A stretch of DNA of 64,000 nucleotides, taken from NCBI GenBank assembly GCA_003254925.1, contig QANZ01034567.1:1-64000 (forward strand), read 5' to 3'. A model generated the notes under the pieces. That model saw nothing but the letters and a program-made list of their open reading frames with translations. It ran no database searches and had not been told where the DNA came from. The translations under genes and the position numbers were made by a program. Position 1 is the first letter of the stretch; each line of letters begins with the position of its first letter. Shown here piece after piece: positions 11,889-25,000 of the stretch. The DNA comes from Chamaecrista fasciculata. Taxonomy: Eukaryota; Streptophyta; Magnoliopsida; Fabales; Fabaceae.

Positions 11889-12186
11889 ATATAGCTAGCT
11901 AGGCAGACAGGATGGAGCCAGGCAGTGTTATGTTCTGTTATTTTAGTTAACTTTCAACATTTTCAATATTAATTTCTCTGCTTTTATAGCACCATACATA
12001 CATTTATACATATCCTTCATCACTACTCATCACTCAATCACCTTCAATTCCAAGTTTCCAACCACAAGGATTAATGTTGTATTCTCACTATTCATTCTTT
12101 TATGTAATGTTTAAGCATCTTCCACTTCATTATTCACCTGCTTTTTCTTTTACATCCATCTCCTTATTCTGCATCTATTTCCCGTA

Positions 12187-12407
12187 CAATCAGCTACGTG
12201 AAGGCAACCAGGCTGCTGACAACCTTGCTGTCTTTGCTAGAAACTCTAGGATTGATTATGTTGTTTTTGATGTTATGCCCGCTTTTTTGAGTGCTACGGC
12301 ACTAGCTGATTGTATGGGCCTAAGTTACCCACGCATTGTTGGCGATGGATGAGGTGTATTATGAACCTGTTTTGTTAATGTTATTGTTCCTTTTCACGAA
12401 AAAAAAA
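12187..12407 (+). mobile_element. 5'-truncated L1-type LINE tail (RNase H remnant)
   Basis: The frame at 12187-12352 reads LREGNQAADNLAVFA...DVMPAFLSATALADCMGLSYPR, typical of the end of the RNase H domain of plant L1-type LINEs (REGNxxAD motif). A short untranslated stretch and an A-run (about 12399-12407) follow. Only the last 55 or so codons remain. A target duplication was not found. Confidence 0.65.
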
Positions 12408-13457
12408 CTTAGCTTCCTTTGTCAAAACCTCGATTATTAGAAATTGTCATTAAATCATAGTACGCTTAATGTCTATTCTATATAACACTTGATCTAATTA
12501 ACAGGTATATGTTCTAAATAGTAGTTGATTATGGATGACCAAGTGCATATTATTGGCCAAATGGGGGATTACATTTATTTTTTTAAACACGGTTATTTTA
12601 TCAAAAAGAAAAAAAAAACCATTAAATAACCAATTAATCCTCCGGAGTTCAGATAATGTGACCGATGTTGTTGTTTTATTATTGTCTAGAGTTATATTTT
12701 GGAAATTAAATAATATATTTTTAGAAAAATGACTACAGAAGATATTTCTCCATACCTATGTGATCCTGATGTTGTACCTTCAAGATATTTGATCGAGTTT
12801 TCTATTGTAAGTTATATATATATATATAACACCGTACGTGACCATCCATATATAAAATCCCACGTGATTCCATTAATCGCTGAACAAAAAAGGAAACCAT
12901 GATTATTATACCTCAAACTCAAGTTCCTTTCTATTATTTTAAATTAATACATACTCCATGTGTTAATTAAGTTAATGCGGTGAATAATTAGTAAAGTTGC
13001 AAGTTTCTGAGTTCTGACTCTACTCACATTGTTCAAAACGGTGCGTACGTTTTACTGATATATATAATTGTGTGCTTGAATAGAGCAGCTCATTACTCGA
13101 GAATTCGTGTGAAATGTTGAAATTTGATCACTGACAGTTGATTAGCTTTGTGTAAGATGCGAAATTATTTCCTCTACATCACATTTGCAATATGATGATT
13201 CATGCATACGGTCAAAAAGTGCGGCAAATGTACTCTAAAATATTAGATTGTTACTTAAACTTTTGTTTTTTCAAGGCCATATGATACGTAATATATATAG
13301 TCTATATGTATCATATTTGTTATGTAAATGAAGTCACAACTTCCGAATAAGTATTTGGTAAAGTAAGCGATCTACACTTGATATTGAGATATCTCAGTTC
13401 AGGTTTTAGAGTCAATGTTAATAGAAGGTTTTTAACTATTTATGTAAAGATGGCTAT
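12408..13457. other. intergenic DNA, no gene recognised
   Basis: AT-rich sequence with a TA run near 12810-12830. No coding or RNA gene signal was seen. Confidence 0.4.
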
Positions 13458-13466
13458 TAAATGTTT

Positions 13467-14514
13467 GGTCAAAATGAGAATTGGGTCCTGTAACTTTTCT
13501 CCAGGTCCCAAACCAGTCCTATATCTTTTTTGTCTCGAATTTGGTCTTGTATCTTTGTTCTAGGTCCCAAATCAGTCCTATATCTTTTTTTGTCTCAGTT
13601 TTGGTCCCATATGTTTTGAAAACCTCCAACCATTAGTACTCCGTCCACTTTAAATTACATTTTAGTCCTAAAAACTTCAAGTCCCTTTCACTTTAGTCCC
13701 TGACTATCAAAATTAAAGTGAAAGAGCATCCCTAAAGATTCTCAAACCTTACATCTTGGTCCCTAATCCATGAATTCTTCATGAAATGGAATAGAAATGC
13801 AAAAACAACACATTAAAACAAAGGACAAAGGGACTAAAATTGAAAACACAGAAAATTTAAAACCCACCGAAAAATGCCCCAAATTCGTCGGAAAACGTAC
13901 GAAAATCGCCAAGAAACTCAAACTCATCTAAAATCCCCAATTTTCACTGAAATCTCACTCAAATAATCGCCTTCAAATACTTTAAGAAAGAATTTTAAAA
14001 AATCCAAACTTTCATCTATCACCTCCCTCCTCAAACTCATCGAAAGAAAGTTTGGACTTTCGAAAATTATTTCTTAAATTATTTGAGGGTGATTATTTGA
14101 GTGAGATTTCAGTGAGAATTAGGGTTTTTAGATGAGTTCTTGAGTTTCTCGGTGATTTCCATACGTTTTCCGGTGGGTTTTAAATTTTCTGCGTTTTCAT
14201 TTTTGGTCCCTCTGTCATTTGCTCTAATTTGTGTTCTTTTTGCATTTTTGTTCCATTTCATGAAGAATTCGTGGATTATGGACCAAGATGTAAGGTTTGA
14301 GAATCTTCAGGGATGCTCTTTCACTTTTATTTTGATAGTCAAGGACTAAAGTGAAAGGGACTTGAAGTTTTCAGGACTAAAATGTAATTTAACGTGGATG
14401 GAGTACAAATGGTTGGATGTTTTCAAAACATATGGAACCAAAACTGAGAAAAAAAGATATAAGACTGATTTGGGACCTGGAACAAAGATACATGACCAAA
14501 TTCGCACTTTGGCC
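13467..14514. mobile_element. long foldback element (about 1.05 kb near-palindrome)
   Basis: The left arm (about 13540-14035) and right arm (about 14042-14514) are reverse complements over about 480 bp with few differences, for example CATTTTAGTCCT and AGGACTAAAATG, or GAATTCTTCATGAAATGGA and TCCATTTCATGAAGAATTC. The loop near 14036-14045 is very short. The outer left part (13467-13540) repeats a GGTCCCAAA-CAGTCCTATATC segment. The ends GGTCAAAAT and GGCCAAAG are those of the GGCCAAAA foldback group. The flanks TAAATGTTT and AAAATATTT agree at 7 of 9. Non-coding; a transcript would form one long hairpin. Confidence 0.75.
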
Positions 14515-14523
14515 AAAATATTT

Positions 14524-15422
14524 TGAGAAAGTTTAAGAAAAAATTGTGACACATTTTCATGAATTTCATCATTAGTATACATACTCTTAATTGTAGTTAA
14601 CTACTTGTGTTAACGAGTATGTATGCGGAGTGTAGGCTAGTTGAAAGAATATATTGTGTGATATGCAAAATTTTATATAGTGTTTATTTTTGTGTTCTTT
14701 TGATTGTGATTTTCTTTTTTGTGTTTGGGGTTTCACTCTAACTCTTGTGTGATAATTGTGCATTCATTTCATCTTATTTATTTATTTTATTTTAAGAAAT
14801 GAATAAAAAAAATTTATATTTCTTTAATATTTTCAACAACTAATATCATAATGAAAATACGTAATTGGCTCAATTCCTATTAGAATAATTGTTGAGGAAT
14901 ATATATATATTAACTGGTATAATAACAATTTTGAGCAGAGATTTATATATAAAGTCAAGTCATAGACTCATATTTGAATCGCTGTTCAAAAAAAAAAATG
15001 ACTCATAGTTGAACCATGATGGACGTTTGATAAAATTACACACCTTTTCTCATAACTAACTCTTGATTTCATGATAAATCCCTAATTCAACAATAAGATC
15101 TTTCGCGTGACATATTTTAATATGTGTTCACGTGGATGCAACTCATTAATCACGTTTCTTCTTTCGGAATTGTGATTTACATGTTTCATTAATCTCGTGC
15201 TTATGTGTTCACGTGGATACACAATAAGCACGAGAAGAAACAAAGGAATCATATTCCTCGGGTTTTAAGATCATCCATCCAAAATCTGGGTTACAATATT
15301 ATTGCCAAACAATATCGATTTCCTCCCATTCCCTCAAATTAACCATTTACCCTTTCAGTTAAAAAAACAAAATGATATATCGTCTCTGTTTATATGATTG
15401 ATATAATTAAGAAATGAAATGA
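14524..15422. other. intergenic DNA, no gene recognised
   Basis: AT-rich DNA. A short direct repeat GTGTTCACGTGGATRCA lies at about 15124 and 15205. Nothing coding was seen. Confidence 0.4.
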
Positions 15423-15751
15423 CTTTATTCAGTACATATATATATATACCTCCAAAACTTGGTGTTTAAATTTCATTAAAGTTAAAACTCTCAATTTTGA
15501 TTGCTAATAGAAATGATTAGTATATATGATCATTCGAAAACAAACATTCGATGCCACATCCTTTACTAAAAATTCAACAAGTAGNCTTTATTCAGTACAT
15601 ATATATATATATATACCTCCAAAACTTGGTGTTTAAATTTCATTAAAGTTAAAACTCTCAATTTTGATTGCTAATAGAAATGATTAGTATATATGATCAT
15701 TCGAAAACAAACATTCGATGCCACATCCTTTACTAAAAATTCAACAAGTAG
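15423..15751. repeat. near-identical direct duplication joined by one N (assembly overlap)
   Basis: 15423-15584 and 15586-15751 are the same sequence except for two extra TA units in the second copy. A single N at 15585 separates them. This is what results when two contigs with overlapping ends are joined without merging the overlap. Confidence 0.8.
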
Positions 15752-17024
15752 ACATGACACACGGTCGGACGCGTTGCTGGTTTTCTGGCACCAAAGATCG
15801 ATGTATATAAATAGCCATACAGAAAAAGTTTAAACACTACTAACAAAACATTGAATTTGGATTTATTAAGCGACTAATTAAAGAGTCCAATATAAACAAA
15901 CACCATGCATGACTAATTGTCAAAGTGACAATAATGTTTCCCAATCTTGGTAAACCTAGTCAAAAAAGTGCTAATATTGATTCCTAGACACAAGATTATT
16001 TGAATGTGGGTTCAATATTTGTCGCTTCATTATGATTTTATTTATACATATAATAGACTAGGGGCTTGGCGTGCCCCTTTAAAATTAATTAAAGTTAAAG
16101 ATTACATAAAATTTTTATTTTGATAAATGAGTAAGTTTGAGACCAATTTGAAAAATTATAAAAATATGTAAGATTCATCTAAAATAAATAAAATATCTAG
16201 AACCAATTTGAAATTACCTCATACATTTAGGATAAAAATTGGCATTTTATTAATTTGTAAATATTTGGGTGAGATGAACGTGGGCTAGCTAGAGAAAAGT
16301 GGGTGATTTTCTTTTCTTTTTTAATTTTTTAATTCAATAATTTTGATCAACCATAAAGGAGTGAAGCTATATAATATAGTATAGATATAGATGTGTCAAA
16401 GGGACTAATTAATGTGATTGTCTCTCTAGCTTTGACTTGCCGTTGTGAAAATGGTATATTAAATACCAAATGGGGAGTTAGCTCAACTAATCCTGCCCTT
16501 TATGTTTTGTATGTAAGTATAGGAACTAGGAATAATTTTATGCTGTGACCAAAGAAAATTAATAATAACAATAAAAGTGGTTAATGTTTTTATAGTAATG
16601 GTTGGAAGTGATGAGGCCCAAAATAGTCCATGATGCTATGATAACTGATGAGGACGCAGGAAATTAAAGTGTGAAGGTTGATGTCTCTGAATTTCTGCTT
16701 CAATGATCCAATGATGCTCTATTAGAATTTTTTTGAAGTGTTTTTCTTTTGTGAAGTTAAACGGAAAATAAAGAATAAAGAATAACTTAAAAAAAATGTA
16801 TGAAATCATACACATTGATTGTTTTGTATGTCAGCAACTGCAGCGTTTGTTTGTTCGTTTAGAGCCCAGCAGGCGATAAAAAAGGCATGGGCACCTTACT
16901 AAATATTTATATATTTTGTTTGTCTAATATCTGATGTTTTGTTTCATTTAATTTGAATTTGATTCATAAATACATTTTTTTTGGTGATATGATTCACACC
17001 TATCTACATTTCTTTTTTGGTAAA
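15752..17024. other. intergenic DNA, no gene recognised
   Basis: AT-rich DNA. The sequence ACACCTATCTACATTT at about 16996-17011 recurs just after the right-hand copia target duplication (21591-21604 region), so the insertion target already held a short direct repeat. Confidence 0.4.
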
Positions 17025-17029
17025 AACAC

Positions 17030-17299
17030 TGATAAAAGCAACTAGAGAAGAAAGTAATATGTTGAAAAATATTCAGTCATTTATTCAGTATTCTTGCAGG
17101 GATATATACACTTAATGAGGAAAGATAGCACGTATGTGTTTACACCTCATTGGTCTGAAGAAAGACTAAAAAAAGCTACTAGAAGAATCTAAAACAAAAA
17201 AAAATGAGTTGTACACCTATACTAACTAATTACACTTTTAACACTAAAAATAATACAACTGTACAAAGATTAGTAATAAACTGAAATAATAACTTAACA
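17030..17299 (-). repeat. 3' LTR of the copia element
   Basis: A 270-bp direct repeat of 21313-21587, in minus orientation, next to the polypurine tract GAGGAGGGGA on the minus strand. Confidence 0.9.
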
Positions 17300-18296
17300 T
17301 CCCCTCCTCAAGTAGGCAATGGTTGAGAAACAAGGCCTAACTTAGACACTAAAGAGCTGAATTGCGGACGAGCTAATGATTTTGTAAAAACATCTGCAAC
17401 CTGATTCTGTGTTGGAATGTGCTTGGAGCGGATGAATTCCTCTTTGAACTTTTCCTTTACCACATGGCGGTCTATTTCAATATGTTTTGTCCTTTCATGA
17501 TAGACTGGGTTAGCTGTGATATGAAGGGTCGACTTTTTGTCACGCCATAGTGGTATAGGTTTAGGAGCTTTAATTCCAAAATCAAGCAACAAGTAATCAA
17601 CCCACTGTAGCTCACAAACTGCATTCGTCATGCTCCTCTACTCTGCTTCACAGGAGGATCGTAACACTGTGGGCTGCTTTTTTGTCTTCCAAGATATAGG
17701 ATTGTCACCTAAGAAAATGCAATACCCACTAAGAGATCTCATAGTGATTGGGCAAGAGGCCAATCACTATCACAGTATGCCTCTAAATAAAAAGGAGATG
17801 ATGCAGTGTAAAATAAACCCAAATCAGTTGTGCCCTTTAAATATTTAACAACATGTAATGCAGCTTCCATATGAGTGACACAGGGAGCATGAACATATTG
17901 ACTCAACTGCTGTACAGAGTGCATAATGTCTGGGCGTGTAAGATTAAGGTAGAGAAGTCTACCTATCAATCTTCTCTAGTGTTTTGCATCATCAAGAGAA
18001 GGTAAATCAACTTGAAATTTATGACCTTTGTTAAGTGGGACATCAACTATAGCTGCATCAGTCAAGTAAGTATCATCAATGATGTCTTTAATATACTTTC
18101 TCTGGCATAGGAAAGTCCCTTCAACACTTCTCGAGATTTCTACCCCAAGAAAGTATCGGGCATAACCAAGGTCCTTGATGGTAAACATGGAATCAAGAAA
18201 CTATTTTACCTGCACTATATCAGCCTCACAACAACCAGTAATCAAGACATCATCAACATAGACAATCAATGCCATAAAACCCTTAGGAGTGGTCAT

Positions 18297-18926
18297 TGAG
18301 AATTATTTGTGAATTCTGATTCTTGATTAGGAACTTGATTTTACTTGTTTAATTATATCTTGATTGTAACCCTAGAGTCTTTACTAGTTTGGTTATAATT
18401 ATAGGTATATAGCTTTGACAATGGTATTTGTTATAAAGATTGTGTTTCTTGATCTTCTTTATCATCAATTTAATGAAGGTTTTCAGTACTTGTTATGATT
18501 TATCTTGTTTGAGGTATTTTCATGATAATATTGTTAGCCTAGGTCATTGAGTTATTACTTATTAGTGACTACCTTAGGATGATTTGTGTGAGATACTCCG
18601 TTTATCTTTATTAGTGATGATTGCTTAATCCAATTTTTTTGTCGGGTATTCTCTCAACTCAGTTAATCGTTAATTTATTATTATTACCTTTCAATTCAGT
18701 CTTTTAATTAAAAACCCAAAAATATTATTGCTTTATTTAATTATTGTTTAAGGGCATAGATAATCATTCAAAGAACAAATTTCCTTTGCTTTCACCCGAT
18801 TAGTGATAACTTGGTATCGTTTGCAATTAAACTTTGCACAAAAGTTCCTCGAGAGATCGACTCGGATTGCACCATTATAGTGCATTATTTCCGGTATTTT
18901 TGACCACCTAACGACGGGTGCGGTCA
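18297..18926. other. non-copia sequence inserted within the copia element
   Basis: About 630 bp with no copia coding similarity sits between integrase-like and reverse-transcriptase-like sequence. It starts TGAGAATT and ends GTGCGGTCA, and its last 130 bp (CTCGAGAGATCGACTCGG...) have the style of a Ty3-type LTR end or leader. The flanking pentamers do not match, so a clean solo-LTR insertion is not shown. Confidence 0.4.
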
Positions 18927-21312
18927 GGTAAGAATAGGATGGTGAACGACCATGAAAAATTTCAAATGGAGATTTCCAATCAAGTATGGCAGTAGGTAGT
19001 CTATAGATGAGGTGTGTTGCTGTGAGTATGTTTTCTCCCTTAAATTTTTTTTGGCAACTTTGCTTGGAACATTAAGCTTCTTTCAACTTCAAGGAGATGT
19101 CTATGTTTCCTCTCCACAACCCCATTTTGTTGGGGAGTATAAACACAAGTTTTATGGTGGACTATTCCCATTTTGGAAAAGACATTTTGGCAAGTAGCAT
19201 TGACAAATTCTGTCCCATTATCTAACCGTATGATTTTAACTGATCTTCCATATTGAATTTTAACTTGAGTGAGAAAGCTTTAGTTTGCGGAACTTGGGTT
19301 TTATTTTTATTAAGAAAGTCCATGTAACTCTACTATGGTCATCCACTATGGTGAAAATGTAATGTGCAGAATTTAAGCTTGGAATGGCATAAGGGCTCCA
19401 TAAATCAATGTGTAGGAGCTCTAGATTGTGTCCAGACCTGGAATAGCTTTTAGGGAAAGGGAGTTTTTGTTGTTTAGCTAGGTGAAAAACATCACATATA
19501 AGATTTTCATTGGTCTTGTCACAGTTTAAATCAGAAATTTTTTCAATAACAGAAGATGGACAATGTTCAAGCCTTTGATGCCAAATAACATGAGTATTTT
19601 TATTATTGGAAGTAGAAAAATTACATGACACAACGACATTAGAAAGATCTAAAGTAGGGTCATAACAAGCCAAGACCCTTTTGATTACATGTGGATAAAA
19701 AGAACTAGGTTCTAGAATGTAGAGATTTTTCTTAACAGCAGCTACAACAATCACATCTTTACTCTTCTTGTCCTGTATAATACAATGAAGGTTAAGAAAA
19801 ATAAGACTCACATTTGTTTCTTTAACCAAGGTGTTAACAGAAATCAAGTTAAACTTGAGAGCAGGTATAAGTAAGACATGTTTCATAAACAATTTAGGAT
19901 GGAGACTCACTTGGCCTTTCTTAGAAACTAATTTAGTTGAGGAATCTAGTAAGTGAATTTTAATAGGTGGTGTTACTGATTGAATTGCATTACATCATAA
20001 TTAAAAGACATGTGAGATAATGCCCCTGTGTCTAAGATCCAACAATCATAATTTAAAGGCATGTAACAATCAGTGACAGTTTTAAGGATAGAATTACCTG
20101 CAAAGTCAACTTGATTAGCATAACTCACGTGCTCTTCTTGTTGTTTCCCTTTCAAATATTTCCCCATTTCTTGCTTGATAAGATGTGAAACCATAGATGC
20201 CAACTCTGAGTGCTTCCCTTCATTATCACAGCTTTCATCAGCACACATAAGGTCTCTTGTCATATTTGCAGCAGCCTTCTTTGGTCCTCCTTTCGAAGAA
20301 GTGTCATTTGCCTGTTTTGCTTCCTTAAATTCCTTGTACCAATCAGGGTACCCATGAAGCTTAAAACATGCATCCCTTGTATGTCCAGGAATGTTGCAAT
20401 GACTGCAATATTGATCTCCTTTCTTACCAATATCCTTCTTCTTACTAAAAACCTTACTATCTGGTAACATAGCACTAGCCTCAGTTCCAGTTATAGAAAA
20501 AGAGTGACTAACAGATTTTTCACTCTCAAAGAGAACCACCATGGCAAAAGCTTTACTAACAGTAGGAAGTGGTTCTAAATTAAGGATTTGACTCCTAATT
20601 AACTCAAAATCAGAATTCAAGCCCATAAGAAATTGTAACAGTCTAGTGGAAGCAGTTAAATCCTTCATTTTAGTGGTCATATCAGAGGTGCATTGAGTGC
20701 ATTTGCAAATAGGCAGAGGTGAAATATGATCTAACTCATCCCAGGTCTTATAAAGCTTGTTATAATAAGCAGTGACAGTATGAGTACCTTGCTGCATTGA
20801 GCTAATTTCGCGCTGAAGCTTGTAGAGTTGTGGTCCTGAGCTGACACCATAACGTTCCTCTAATTCATCCCAAAGACGTTTAGCTGAAGGACAATAAATC
20901 AGAGTATCAGCAATCTCCTTTGAAATGGAATTGATAATCCATGACTTAATCATGGAATCCACCTTCTTCCAGTGCTTGAAATCCTTCTCATCCTCTGGCG
21001 GCGGCAAAGACCCATCGATAAAAACAATCTTGTCCTTAGTTTCGAGAGATGTTTTGATGGCGATACTCCAGGTGAGATAATTTGGGCCTGTGAGATGTGA
21101 AGTAACAAGAGACATTCCAGGATGATCAGAGTTATACAGCACAAGGGGACCATCTTCGACACGTTGAAGGCTACCCCCTGTACCCTCATGTCTAGGTGTG
21201 GTTGCAGATTGTGATGTTTCTTCCATTACTCAACATTCAATAGGAAAAATGACGCAAAAAGAGAAAAAGTAGGGTTTAAAATATATTAGCTAAAACTCTT
21301 GCTCTGATACCA

Positions 21313-21587
21313 TGATAAAAGCAACCAAAGAAGAAAGTAATATGCTGAAAAATATTCAGTCATTTATTCAGTATTCTTGCAGGGATATATACACTTAATG
21401 AGGAAAAATAGAACGTATGTGTCTACACCTCATTAGTCTGAAGAAAGACTAAAAAAGCTACTAGAAGAATCTAAAACAGAAAAAAAAAAAATGAGTTGTA
21501 CACCTGTACTAACTAATTACATTTTTAACACTGAAAATAATATAGCTGTACAAAGATTAGTCATAAACTGAAATATTTAACTTAACA
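21313..21587 (-). repeat. 5' LTR of the copia element
   Basis: A 275-bp direct repeat of 17030-17299. The primer-binding site lies immediately inside it at 21301-21312. Confidence 0.9.
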
Positions 21588-22037
21588 AACACCTATCTAC
21601 ATTTGATTACAGGGTATACTCTATTAATAAGAATAATTATATTTATAAATTTTTTTTATAAAACTTATTGAAATAATATTAAATTACTTACCAGTTAATT
21701 ACCGCACAAAATCACACTTTATTAATTTGTGAGGGTAAAATTGAATTTTCATTTTTTAAACATTGAAACTTGTCTCCATTTCCAAGCAAGCACACTCTCC
21801 GCGTTGCCTTTACTTTGTACCTATGAAGCATAAAGGTATATTATTCTGTCACACATGTATTTATGATTGAGATTCGTATGATATTCATAATATGATATAT
21901 TTATAAGTTTTAAAATATAAAATAAACTTTTTTTTTATTTTAATATGACAAATAATAAAAATAATGACACATAAAATATATATCATAAATAAATGTTGTA
22001 ATTTGTAAAGTTTTAATCAAAATTTATAAATTTTTAA

Positions 22038-25000
22038 TCTATATATAACTATAAAGCTGAGTTCTGGGGTTCCCATGAGCTGCCATGTCAGCAAAAACAG
22101 TTTAAAAAATCAAAAGTAAATTAATTTCAATAATTTATGTTATTTAACAAATGCAAAATAAAGTAATTATGATATGTCCTAAAATAACGGAGGCGAAACA
22201 AACTAAAAAATCATAAATATTTTGCTCCAGCCAATGGAATCCCTTAAAATTCGGACTAATTTATGCCAACATATACAATATTAAAATTAAAAAATCAAAG
22301 TAATTCCTAAATTCCCTTTAATTTCGGAAGCTTAATACCTTAAATAATGATACAATTTTAATTGGATATAATTTTCGTATGACGATATTCATGATTTTAG
22401 AAGTTGTTATTAAATAATAATTATATTTATTAGCTAAAATTTGAATTTCTTTAAACTTCTCAAGATTCCCATTTTTTAATAGGAGATATTGTTATGTAGC
22501 AAGATTTTTGAAGATTTAATTTGTTATGGAGATTTTATAAAATTCGTTTTCTTCTCTATAAATACAGATAAATGGAATGTCACTCCACATTCAGATTTGA
22601 GGTCATTTCCGTGTTCTATTTTCTCCATCTTATGCAAGCGTATGATTTCTTTCAACTTTTGTTCAGCCATTATTTTATTTTTGCTCTTGCTCCATGTTCG
22701 TTTTTACATTTCATTTTTCTTTGTTTTTTATATATGTATTCTGGTTCTTTACCCATTTAATTTCTAATAATATGTATTCTGGTTGCAAAGTAAAAAGAGA
22801 AATATGTGAGGAGGAGATAATTTTCCATCTATAATTATGTCTCTTTCTCACAATTTCCATCATTGAAGATGGTAGAGACTGGCAGCGCGCATGATTTCCA
22901 TGAAATTATTTTTTCCGGAATCCGTAGACCGTCGGATGCTCATCTTATTTTATACTCGGTAGTGTATTATGTATGTATTGTGGTAGAAGTAGAAGTAGAA
23001 GATGTCTCTAGGGTGTGTGTGCCGTATTCAACAAATGGTACTAATAGTATAATAGATGCCTTGGGCCTGTTGTTTTTTAATCGGCTTAATTCAATTTGTA
23101 TTCCAAAATAAGTTACGTTTTCACTTTTCACTAAATATTTGATTTTTTTGCAGTTTTTGGTTATAGGGTTCTTTCTTTTTAGTTGCATTCCTGTGTTGCA
23201 AGTTCTATCTAATGGTTGCTTAATTTAAAATGAACCAAGTTTGGAATATTCTGTGTGCATTCAAAATCACAAGACTCCAATATATTCGTCACCACAATTA
23301 AAGCAATTATTTACGCAAATCGCTTTCCACGATTCTTGGATATAATAACTGTATATTAATTTTCAATTATTTACATAATGATAAAACATGGAATGAATTT
23401 TATATTTAAAATTTATATAAGTTAAAGTTAATTTAAAATAAAAACTAATTCTCTGGGCAAAAAAGTTAATACTGATTTTTATTCATATATCTAATTATTT
23501 AAATTTTAATTATTGTTAATTAATATTCTATATAGAGTATATATTTAATTTCATTTTTTAATTAATATAAAATTTAATAGTAATCATAAAATTATATAAA
23601 AACTGACATATTGAAAAAACTTCCGTTGCTTTTATGAAAGTTCAATGTTTTTTTGCTTTATCCAAAAATAAAATAATATTAGTTTTTTCATTCCGTTTAG
23701 AATTTTTGGATATCATCAATTTAAATAAAAAATATAAATGATCAAATATTCATTCCGTGTAGAATGTTTTGGATGCATCAAATTTATAAAGTATCAATAA
23801 TGGCAATTTGAACTAATGAATATCAAAATAGAAAAATAAAATCTATGTGAATTTAATTTGAAATGCTTTGAACTTGATGTGAGAAAGATATAATAAAGAA
23901 GATGGTTGAACTCTAGAAATAATTTAAATAAAAAGATATTTTATTATATTTAAATTACTTTAATTTGACTAAGAAAAATTCAAATTTCTTTTATTTAAGT
24001 GCAACAATAATTATAATTACATTATAACTAAAAGATATGGAGATTAGCCCAATCCCACCAAATCTGAACTTCACTATCTTAATTTTAGATTTTAAATTCT
24101 TTTGGTTTGAAATGCTTTGAACTTAATGTGAGAAAAAAATTTACATAAAAAAAATGTTTGAACTCTAAAAATAAAATAAAATGAGAAGACAATTTATTAT
24201 AATTAAAATTTAAATCACTTTAGTTCAACTGTCTTCGATTGAATCTTTATTATTTGATTAGGCCAAAAATTCTTTTGTTATTTATTATCTGAACTCCACT
24301 ATCTTAATTTTAAATTTTAAAATTCTTTTACCAATTCTAAATAGTTTAAAGTGGCCGGTAACTTATCTTTTTATTTATTTTCTCAATATTTCTCTTTTAA
24401 TTTTGAAACTTCTCTAATATTATACCAATACTTTTAAATTTCAAATTTCATTTACCAGTTTCACATTTTAGTTTCAATTCTTAATCCATCTTCTTCCTAT
24501 ATAATATTAATATTGATATTGATTTGGGTGATTTTTGTATTTTTTTTTTTTTCATTTGTAACATAAAAATAGTGATTGATGGATACATGCTTATTTGTTG
24601 AGTGGCAAATGAAGACAATGATGGTGATTGGATGAGTCATGTGTGAAGGTGTGTGAGAAAGAACAATAGAGAATGTGCGCATGGATTTAATTTGTGCTAC
24701 AATTATGAGATATTGAAAATTAATTTAAATTATTTAGAATTTCAATTATATTTATACTTTATACTATTTAAAATGATTTGTAACAAATTTTAATTATTTT
24801 AAATTTTAATTATAATTTCATTTCTAATTATGCTTTATACTATTGTTATAATTTTGGTTGTATTTTAAAAATTATGAATTGCATTTAAATTTTAAGTTAT
24901 CCTCTTATTTCATGGATTATAATTTGTTTAACTATCATTTTTTTTGTGAAATTTCAAATTTTTTATATTTTCATTTTTATTTATACTTTATACTATTTTT

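Larger units (their letters stand above)
17030..21587 (-). mobile_element. degraded Ty1/copia retrotransposon with both LTRs
   Basis: The LTRs 17030-17299 and 21313-21587 begin TGATAAAAG and end CTTAACA on the plus strand. A perfect 5-bp duplication AACAC flanks the element (17025-17029 and 21588-21592). On the minus strand the parts run in copia order: 5' LTR, primer site TGGTATCAGAGC for initiator-Met tRNA (21312-21301), gag with a CCHC-type knuckle (about 21226-19973), integrase (about 19910-18927), reverse transcriptase tail with YVDD and RNase H (about 18296-17308), polypurine tract GAGGAGGGGA, 3' LTR. The element is broken, with roughly half a dozen breaks, and carries an unrelated insert at 18297-18926. 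By eye the LTRs differ at about 6%, giving roughly 2-4 million years at common plant rates. Confidence 0.9.

Noticed and set aside
11900-11936. miR160-like sequence on the minus strand (TGCCTGGCTCC...)
   Set aside because: Only the first 11 bases match miR160, and no foldback partner or star sequence lies nearby.
12074-12352. 92-codon host gene
   Set aside because: Its conserved part is the end of a LINE RNase H domain followed by an A-run; the first 35 or so residues are unrelated flank.
18297-18926. Clean solo LTR inside the copia element
   Set aside because: The block starts TG and ends CA, but the flanking pentamers differ, so a simple LTR insertion is not demonstrated; kept as an unclassified insert.
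16996-21604. ACACCTATCTACATTT repeats as an extended target duplication of the copia element
   Set aside because: The repeat copies are not both adjacent to the LTRs: the left one is separated by about 18 bases. The adjacent perfect AACAC pair is the true duplication.
22489-22767. 92-codon hydrophobic protein inside the Helitron
   Set aside because: The frame arises from T-rich DNA; no domain or ordered membrane protein signature was recognised.
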